NCBI GenBank assembly: GCA_945937855.1
Contig: CAMEUC010000095.1
Coordinates: 1-5,797 of the forward strand
Length of the DNA: 5,797 bases
Direction of reading: 5' to 3'
Source of the DNA: an uncultured Clostridium sp.
GTDB lineage: Bacteria > Bacillota > Clostridia > TANB77 > CAG-508
Positions 1 through 4,335 of the stretch are shown here, in pieces. The notes below the pieces were generated by a model. The model was given only the letters and a program-made list of their open reading frames with translations. It had not been told where the DNA came from and ran no database searches. Position 1 is the stretch's first letter, and every line of letters starts with the position of its first letter. The translations under genes and the position numbers were made by a program.

Positions 1-12
1 TGTATATACAAC

Positions 13-134
13 CTCAGCCGTTTTGTATATTTTTTTTAAAGTCAAATCTCGACAGCCCTTTGAGGCGGGGGAATACCCGCGTATGCCTTGGAGAGTTTGA
101 TCTTTTAAAAAAATCATACAAAAGGTAGGCTGAG
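13..134. other. Long imperfect hairpin, possible structured RNA or leader element
   Basis: The two halves of this stretch are complementary over most of its length. Visible helices are 13-19 with 128-134 (7 bp), 21-28 with 116-123 (8 bp), about 29-36 with 107-114 (T/A run), 38-41 with 102-105, 42-46 with 96-100 and 47-50 with 91-94. The tip (51-90) is GC-rich, unlike its surroundings, and holds GCGGG 65-69 against CCCGC 76-80, flanked by AGGC 63-66 and GCCT 85-88. It ends about 40 nt before the gerC start. No T-run follows either arm in a terminator arrangement. I recognise no riboswitch or ncRNA family. It could be a leader RNA, an independent ncRNA or a palindromic repeat. The strand is undecided. 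Confidence 0.5.
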
Positions 135-176
135 AAGAAACAGAACATAAATTATTGTTTAATATTAGGAGTTAAA

Positions 177-1401
177 ATGAAGTTTAAATATATAATTCTA
201 ATTTTAATTTTATTTTTTAGTTTGTTTTGTCTATCTGGTTGTTATGATGCTCGTGGCATTGAAACTTTTGCTTATGCAGTTGCTCTAGGCATTGATAAAG
301 TCGATAGTGATACAATAAGATTAACACTTCAATTTGCTGTTCCTACTGCATCAGATTCATCTTCTTCATCTAGTTCACAAACTAGTTCATCTACTGTTAT
401 AGATGTTAATTGCTCTACTATTGATGCTGGAATTAGTTTAATTAATAGTTATATTAGTAAAAAAGTTAATCTTTCGCATTGTAAAGCAATTGTTATTTCA
501 GAAGGTTTAGCTTATGAAGGTGTTGAAGATTATATTTACACTTTAGTTAACAATGTTGAAGTACGTCCAGATTGTTACATTATTATTAGTAGATGTGACG
601 CATATTACTTTTTAGATAACTCTACTCCTACTTTAGAATCTGTCGCAGCTCGATATTATGAATTAATTCTAAATTCTAATGAATATACTGGCTTTACTGA
701 ATCTATACATTTATTTGATTTTTATAATGGTATTTTAAGCACAACTTCTCAACCAGTCGCAATTTTAGGTCGGAATAAATACTAAAAAAACTCAAGACTC
801 TATTTCAAATTCATCTACTTTAGATGAAAGTTATAAAGCAGATGAAACACCTATTGAAACTGAAAATAATATTGAAAATTTGGGACTTGCAGTTTTTGTT
901 GGAGATAAATTAGTTGGTGAACTAGATAATATTGAAGCTTTATCTCACTTAATTGTTTCTAATAAACTGCAAAATGCAACTATAACCATTCAAAATCCTT
1001 ATGATTATAATACTGATATTTCTATTTACATTAGCCTTGCTAAGGATACTAAAAACACTGTAGAAATTATAAACGACTATCCCTATATTACCTGCAATGT
1101 TTCAATAAGTGGATATGTTTTAACTTTAGAAGATACCTTGAATCTATCAGATGAAGAAACTTTACAAACATTAAATTCTACTGTAAGCTCTTATTTAGAG
1201 TATTGTATTTATTCCTACTTATACAAAACTTCTAAGGATTTTTCTGCTGATATTGATAACTTCGGAAAACATGTTTTATCTGATTATTTAACCTTAGAAG
1301 AATGGGAAGCTTCAGATTGGCTTAATAACTATGAAAACTCTTTTTTTAAAGTGAATGTAGATGCTAATATTTTAAGCGGATATTTATTTAGCAATTTCTA
1401 A
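177..1401 (+). CDS. gerC: Ger(x)C family spore germination lipoprotein, read through a +1 shift at CGG 771
   Basis: This is the C subunit of a germinant receptor, a lipoprotein of the spore inner membrane that works with the GerA and GerB subunits. The start has TAGGAG (165-170) ahead of ATG 177. Residues 1-21 are a signal peptide with lipobox LSGC (lipidated Cys22), followed by YDARGIETFAYAVALGID, typical of the Ger(x)C N-terminal domain. Residues 57-73 are serine-rich. The zero frame stops at 783-785 after ILG-R-N-K-Y. Reading CGGA (771-774) as one Gly codon gives ILG-G-INTKKTQDS and continues into the C-terminal domain, with the characteristic GLAVFVGDKLVGELD beginning at the TTG codon at 880. 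Restored length is 407 aa, close to the family's usual 370-400. No gerA or gerB is in the window; they could lie to the left. The CGG is annotated as recoded; the alternatives are a sequencing error or a genuine mutation. Confidence 0.85.
771..774 (+). other. Putative +1 recoding site CGGA (Gly199 of gerC)
   Basis: The zero frame reads GGT CGG AAT AAA TAC TAA and stops three codons after CGG. Skipping the C, or decoding CGGA as a quadruplet, reads GGT GGA ATA AAT ACT and continues in an open frame to 1401. This is one of three sites in the window with the same arrangement. No obvious stimulatory stem-loop is visible here. Confidence 0.55.
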
Positions 1402-1423
1402 ATATATAATTGAGGAGGTTTAT

Positions 1424-1601
1424 ATGAAATATTTAGTTTTAATTTTATCGGTTATTGTTTTTATTAAAACTATTAGTTATGGTATTTATGAAATAAAAAA
1501 AAATAGCAACTTATCACGGTGGAATTTCCGTGATAATAATTGCCATATTTTCTTGTTTCTATCCAAATATTATCATTTATTTTAATGGAACTTCATATTA
1601 G
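1424..1601 (+). CDS. Small two-helix membrane protein, candidate germinant-receptor D subunit, read through a +1 shift at CGG 1517
   Basis: A strong GAGGAGGT (1412-1419) sits 5 nt before ATG 1424 and 22 nt after the gerC stop, so this is almost certainly the next gene of the same operon. The conventional frame gives 53 aa ending at 1585, with a polar, unconvincing tail after Ser31 (RWNFRDNN...). Reading CGGT (1517-1520) as Gly gives 58 aa: helix 1 at about residues 2-22, a basic linker EIKKNSN, then SGGISVIIIAIFSCF starting helix 2 (about 34-52), and a TAG stop at 1599-1601. Some Bacillus germinant-receptor operons are known to carry a fourth small gene, the D subunit, encoding two membrane helices; position, size and topology fit. 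That identity is inferred from context and not from recognised homology. Confidence 0.65.
1511..1536. repeat. Perfect 9-bp inverted repeat spanning the CGG site
   Basis: TTATCACGG (1511-1519) is exactly complementary to CCGTGATAA (1528-1536), with an 8-nt loop. It lies inside the small gene and contains the putative recoding codon in its left arm. Removing the extra C would leave a one-base bulge. It could be a recoding-associated stem, a coincidence, or the mark of a quasipalindrome-templated mutation. No T-run follows, so it is not a typical terminator. Confidence 0.6.
1517..1520 (+). other. Putative +1 recoding site CGGT (Gly32 of the small membrane protein)
   Basis: The zero frame is TTA TCA CGG TGG AAT. 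The shifted reading TCA (C)GGT GGA ATT TCC GTG gives S-G-G-I-S-V and opens a clean second transmembrane helix. The site sits in the left arm of a perfect 9-bp inverted repeat (1511-1519 with 1528-1536). Confidence 0.5.
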
Positions 1602-1846
1602 ACTAAGTATACTATTCCTAATACTATAGAAATCACTATAAACATTATTCCTAATATTATAGTCCATTTTTTTAGTCTTCCCTCTTTAGTCTTACCTTTG
1701 TTTTTTTCATAAAAGCTATTTGATGAGCTTCCTACTATTGTAGCAGATGCACCTTCATCTTCACTATTTTGCATTAAACATACTATAATTAATGCCAAAC
1801 AAACTATAACATGAATTACTATTAAAATTGTCTTCAAAATTCCCAT
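1598..1846 (-). CDS. secG: Preprotein translocase subunit SecG
   Basis: SecG is the small non-essential subunit of the SecYEG channel, which aids SecA-driven protein export across the cytoplasmic membrane. The 82-aa length and architecture fit the family. Helix 1 is at about residues 4-25 and ends in CLMQNSEDEGASATIVGSSS, the equivalent of the conserved segment after helix 1. A basic linker (KNKGKTKEGRLKK) follows, then helix 2 at about 61-81. ATG 1846 is preceded by GGAGG (complement of about 1854-1858). It is divergent from rluA and has its own promoter. Its TAA (complement of 1598-1600) overlaps the TAG of the convergent small gene. Firmicute secG is often followed by rnr and smpB; neither is here, so secG stands alone. 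Confidence 0.93.
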   Translation of the reverse strand: MGILKTILIVIHVIVCLALIIVCLMQNSEDEGASATIVGSSSNSFYEKNKGKTKEGRLKKWTIILGIMFIVISIVLGIVYLV

Positions 1847-1903
1847 TTACGTTCCTCCATTCGTAATTGTACCTAAACCTCTTTTTTTTCTATTAACTTT
1901 AAT

Positions 1904-1932
1904 ATTTTAGCATAAGTTATACTAAATTGCAA
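1904..1932 (-). promoter_or_regulatory. Sigma-A type promoter for secG
   Basis: On the minus strand, TTGCAA (1932-1927) is followed by a 17-nt spacer and TAAAAT (1909-1904), with TGC directly before it giving an extended -10. It lies about 58 nt upstream of the secG ATG and leaves room for the GGAGG ribosome binding site. Confidence 0.65.
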
Positions 1933-1950
1933 TACATAAATTGGAGAAAT

Positions 1951-1979
1951 TTGCCTATTTGTTTTTTTTGTTATATAAT
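1951..1979 (+). promoter_or_regulatory. Sigma-A type promoter for rluA, placing transcription start at the ATG
   Basis: TTGCCT (1951-1956), a 17-nt spacer and a perfect TATAAT (1974-1979) form a strong housekeeping promoter. The expected start, about 7 nt after the -10, is 1986, exactly the A of the rluA ATG. The -35 boxes of this promoter and of the divergent secG promoter are 18 bp apart. Confidence 0.65.
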
Positions 1980-1985
1980 ATCCTT

Positions 1986-2844
1986 ATGAAAAATTTAATT
2001 GTTGATAAAAAATATAATAATAAAAAACTAACTACCTTTTTGTTAGATAGTTTTGATGGTCTATCTATTAATACTTTATATAAAGCTTTGCGCAAAAAAG
2101 ATATTTTAGTAAATAATTCCCGAATTAAAGAAAATATTATCATTCATACTGGTGACAATATAACCATTTATATTACTGATAATCTTTTATTTAAAAGCAT
2201 TCATTTAAATATTGTTTTTGAAGATGATAATATTTTAGTTATAAATAAACCATCTGGTATAGAAGTTGTAGATGATGATTCTTCTCAAAATACATTAACT
2301 AGTATTTTACAAAAACAAATCAGTCCTTCTATTTTTCCTTGTCATAGATTAGATAGAAATACCACTGGTCTTGTTTTATTTGCCAAAAATGAAATAGCGC
2401 TTAATATTTTATTTGAAAAATTTAAAAATAAAGAAATCTCTAAATTTTATAAATGCATGGTTTATGGTATACCTAAAGAGAAAGAAAAAACTTTAGAAGC
2501 ATATTTATTTAAAGATAATAAAAAATCTTTAGTGTATATTTATGATGAACCCAAAAAAGGCTCGGTTAAGATTACTACTTCATACAAGGTTTTAAAAATT
2601 GATAAAGAAAATAATACTACTGTTTTAGAAGTAAATCTTCATACAGGTAAAACTCATCAAATTCGTGCTCATTTAGCACATATTGGTTGTCCTATTATTG
2701 GAGACCGGTAAATATGGCAAAAATGAAATTAATAAAAAATTTGGCAAAAGCACACAAAATTTATGTGCTTATAAGCTGGTTTTTAATTTTAAAACAGATT
2801 CTGGAATTTTAAATTATCTAAACGGGAAATGCTTTGAGATTTAA
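1986..2844 (+). CDS. RluA-family 23S rRNA-type pseudouridine synthase, read through a +1 shift at CGG 2706
   Basis: It converts uridine to pseudouridine in RNA, probably ribosomal RNA; the exact target cannot be told. An N-terminal S4-type RNA-binding domain lies at about residues 14-62 (KKLTTFLLDSF, then YKALRKKDILVNNSRIKEN). The catalytic domain includes VINKPSGI (85-92), PCHRLDRNTTGLVLFAKN with catalytic Asp123 (118-135), FYKCMVYG (154-161) and LHTGKTHQIRAHLAHIGCPI (218-237). The zero frame stops at 2709-2711 directly after IIGD-R. Reading CGGT (2706-2709) as Gly241 gives IIGDGKYGKNEINKKFGKST, then QNLCAYKLVFNF and a normal C-terminus, 285 aa in total. ATG 1986 is chosen because the S4 domain follows it and the promoter ends there. 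No Shine-Dalgarno sequence is visible, so it is probably leaderless. An upstream TTG at 1941 would add a hydrophobic stretch foreign to the family. Confidence 0.88.
2706..2709 (+). other. Putative +1 recoding site CGGT (Gly241 of the RluA-family protein)
   Basis: The zero frame is GGA GAC CGG TAA, so a stop follows CGG immediately. Reading CGGT as one glycine codon gives GAC GGT AAA TAT GGC, that is D-G-K-Y-G, which matches the GDxxYG motif of the RluA family and restores 44 further family-like residues. GGAG at 2700-2703 lies just upstream and might act as an internal Shine-Dalgarno-like stimulator. This is the best-supported of the three sites because the protein family is well known. Confidence 0.6.
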
Positions 2845-2879
2845 AATCGTTTTTTGTTATGCTGTTAGTCATTTAATAT

Positions 2880-3024
2880 AGAGTAGCGCGAAGGGTGCTT
2901 ATATATTTTAAAAGCGAGTTGCTTAAGTGGGGACCGCCGTGGGCTGTTAAAGGCGTTAGCCTTGTTACAGCGCCGGTGGGAAGCAAGGAGCAATTTAAAA
3001 TATATAACACCCTGGGAGCGGATT
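2880..3024 (+). ncRNA. Structured non-coding RNA, possibly raiA-motif-like
   Basis: A GC-rich, gene-free stretch in a very AT-rich genome. A closing stem of 19 bp with one bulged C pairs 2893-2897 with 3008-3012 (GGGTG/CACCC) and 2899-2912 with 2994-3007. Inside it, 2919-2924 pairs with 2981-2986 (TTGCTT/AAGCAA), 2933-2936 with 2974-2977 (ACCG/CGGT), 2943-2947 with 2967-2971 (GCTGT/ACAGC) and 2950-2954 with 2959-2963 (AAGGC/GCCTT, loop GTTA). The unpaired parts are purine-rich on the plus strand, so plus is preferred. GCGG (3018-3021) could pair with CCGC (2935-2938) as a pseudoknot. A weak promoter TTTTTG, 17 nt, TAATAT (2851-2879) would start it near 2886. Its size and ornate, G-rich look recall the raiA motif of Clostridia, but I cannot confirm the family from memory. 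Confidence 0.7.
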
Positions 3025-3047
3025 ATTATTCGATTATCTTTAATTTT

Positions 3048-4184
3048 CTATCCCTCTTTTTCTTTTAATCTATTTTTATAATCTATAAAATCCACTATCA
3101 TCATTCTTATTACAGCAATTACAGGAACTCCTAAGAACATTCCCCATGCTCCAAAGTAAGAACCTCCTACTGTTACTGCGAATATTACAAGTAATGGACT
3201 TATTTTTACTGATTTTCCTGTTATTTTTGGGTTTATAATATTAGCATCAATTTGTTGTAATATTGTTACTAAAATTAACATTGTAATTGCTTGGTTAAGT
3301 CCTCCTGTAAGTAATGTTATTATAGCAGCAATTATTACGCCTACAATTGCTCCAAAATATGGTATTAGGTTTAATATACCTATAAAGAAGCCTAGCAAAA
3401 CTGCATATTTTACATGTATTATAGACATACCTATTGATGTGATAATTCCTACCACAAAACCGTCCAATAATTGTCCTGCTAAGAAATTAAAGAATATACC
3501 ATTTGTTTTATTAAAATATTTTTCTAAATTAGTATATGTATCTTTTTTAAATAACGCTTTTCCTAGTTTCTTTAGAAATCCTAATATGTCATCCCTTTGT
3601 TTTAATATATAAATTGAAACAATGATTGCTACAAATATATCAAATATTTTTGATGCCGCACTAATTGCACCTTTTGCATATTGTGCTATTTTTTCCATGT
3701 TTACAATATCTTTTAAATTGATTTGTTTTAAATTATTGAAAATTTCTATTACAAAGTCACTTTTTAATATTGAATCTTCAGGTAATCTTTCAATACTTGC
3801 CATTGTAATATTATAGTATTCTTGGAAATTAGTTATTAAATCTGCTACACTATCTACAACGACTGGTATTATAACTTTGAAGAATAACAATAAAATAAGT
3901 AAAACAACTAAATAAACTATTACTATAGATAATGTTCTAGCTTTTTTTCTTAAAAAATTCTTTTTCTTGGCTTTATTAAATAAATTTTCAATTTTCCTAC
4001 ATGGTGTATATAATAAATATGCAATTAAAATTCCTATGATAAATGGCATTAGAACTCCTAATAGATTTTCAAACCATATACTAATTTCTGTAATGTTATC
4101 TAAAGTTTTATACACAGCTATAACAGCAACTGCGAATAAGAACCAATATAGCCATTTTTTTATAGGTCGTTTTTTTTCTTCCAT
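3048..4184 (-). CDS. AI-2E family transporter / permease (PerM-like)
   Basis: A polytopic cytoplasmic-membrane protein of the AI-2E (PerM/YtvI/TqsA) family. Members export small molecules or act in sodium/proton exchange; the substrate here cannot be told. It has 378 aa. Membrane helices lie at about residues 9-25, 37-59 and 84-110. A soluble segment follows (about 111-175), then helices near 177-195 and 230-360. Family hallmarks are GQLLDGFVVGIITSIG (237-252), LIPYFGAIVG (273-282), INPKITGKSVKISPLLVIF (317-335) and FGAWGMFLGVPVIAVIR (344-360). ATG 4184 is chosen because GGGGGA precedes it at a good distance and KKRPIKKWLYW begins a normal N-terminus; an ATG at 4277 would start inside the hairpin repeat. 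It lies 151 nt downstream of ftsH on the same strand and may share its transcript. It converges on the ncRNA. Confidence 0.9.
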   Translation of the reverse strand: MEEKKRPIKKWLYWFLFAVAVIAVYKTLDNITEISIWFENLLGVLMPFIIGILIAYLLYTPCRKIENLFNKAKKKNFLRKKARTLSIVIVYLVVLLILLLFFKVIIPVVVDSVADLITNFQEYYNITMASIERLPEDSILKSDFVIEIFNNLKQINLKDIVNMEKIAQYAKGAISAASKIFDIFVAIIVSIYILKQRDDILGFLKKLGKALFKKDTYTNLEKYFNKTNGIFFNFLAGQLLDGFVVGIITSIGMSIIHVKYAVLLGFFIGILNLIPYFGAIVGVIIAAIITLLTGGLNQAITMLILVTILQQIDANIINPKITGKSVKISPLLVIFAVTVGGSYFGAWGMFLGVPVIAVIRMMIVDFIDYKNRLKEKEG

Positions 4185-4207
4185 TTTTGTTCCCCCTATT
4201 TCATCTT

Positions 4208-4296
4208 GAGGTGCGAAGTGAGATATGAGAAGTGTGCATTTAGGATAAATTCTTCGATGCTTTTCCCTAAATCTCACACCTCACGCTTCACACCTC
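4208..4296 (-). repeat. Intergenic long hairpin between ftsH and the AI-2E gene
   Basis: The outer stem pairs 4208-4229 with 4273-4296 (22 positions, a 2-nt bulge at 4285-4286). The inner stem pairs 4238-4244 with 4266-4272 (ATTTAGG/CCTAAAT), with 4230-4237 bulged. The three imperfect positions (4214/4290, 4223/4279, 4225/4277) are A-C on the plus strand but become G-U wobbles in a minus-strand RNA, the strand on which both neighbours are transcribed. The right arm holds TCACACCTC twice (4274-4282 and 4288-4296). No T-run follows in the minus direction, so it is not a standard terminator. It may be a dispersed palindromic repeat or an mRNA-stabilising hairpin. Confidence 0.7.
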
Positions 4297-4335
4297 TCAT
4301 CTCAAAAAAAAATTATTTAATTTTTATCAACATTT

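Noticed and set aside
124..152. Sporulation (sigma-G type) promoter for gerC with CATAAAT at 146-152
   Set aside because: No acceptable -35 element at the right spacing; too weak to annotate.
880..1401. Separate gene starting at TTG 880
   Set aside because: It has no ribosome binding site and the frame is open further upstream to the CGG at 771; it is the C-terminal part of gerC.
1941..1985. TTG 1941 as the rluA start
   Set aside because: The added residues are hydrophobic and foreign to the S4 domain, and the TTGCCT/TATAAT promoter lies inside this stretch.
1955..2143. Minus-strand ORF opposite rluA
   Set aside because: Antisense shadow of the S4-domain region with low-complexity sequence and no family resemblance; the same holds for the plus-strand frames inside the AI-2E and ftsH genes (3622-3816, 3967-4209, 4472-4726, 5033-5263).
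177..2844. Calling gerC, the small gene and rluA pseudogenes
   Set aside because: All three breaks have the same form (zero-frame CGG, Gly restored by +1) and everything downstream remains intact and family-like, which is not the scattered decay expected of pseudogenes. A systematic base-calling error remains possible.
4185..4277. ATG 4277 as the AI-2E start
   Set aside because: The extension is encoded by the hairpin repeat, and ATG 4184 has a good ribosome binding site.
4208..4310. Rho-independent terminator after ftsH
   Set aside because: The T-run on the minus strand comes before the hairpin and not after it.
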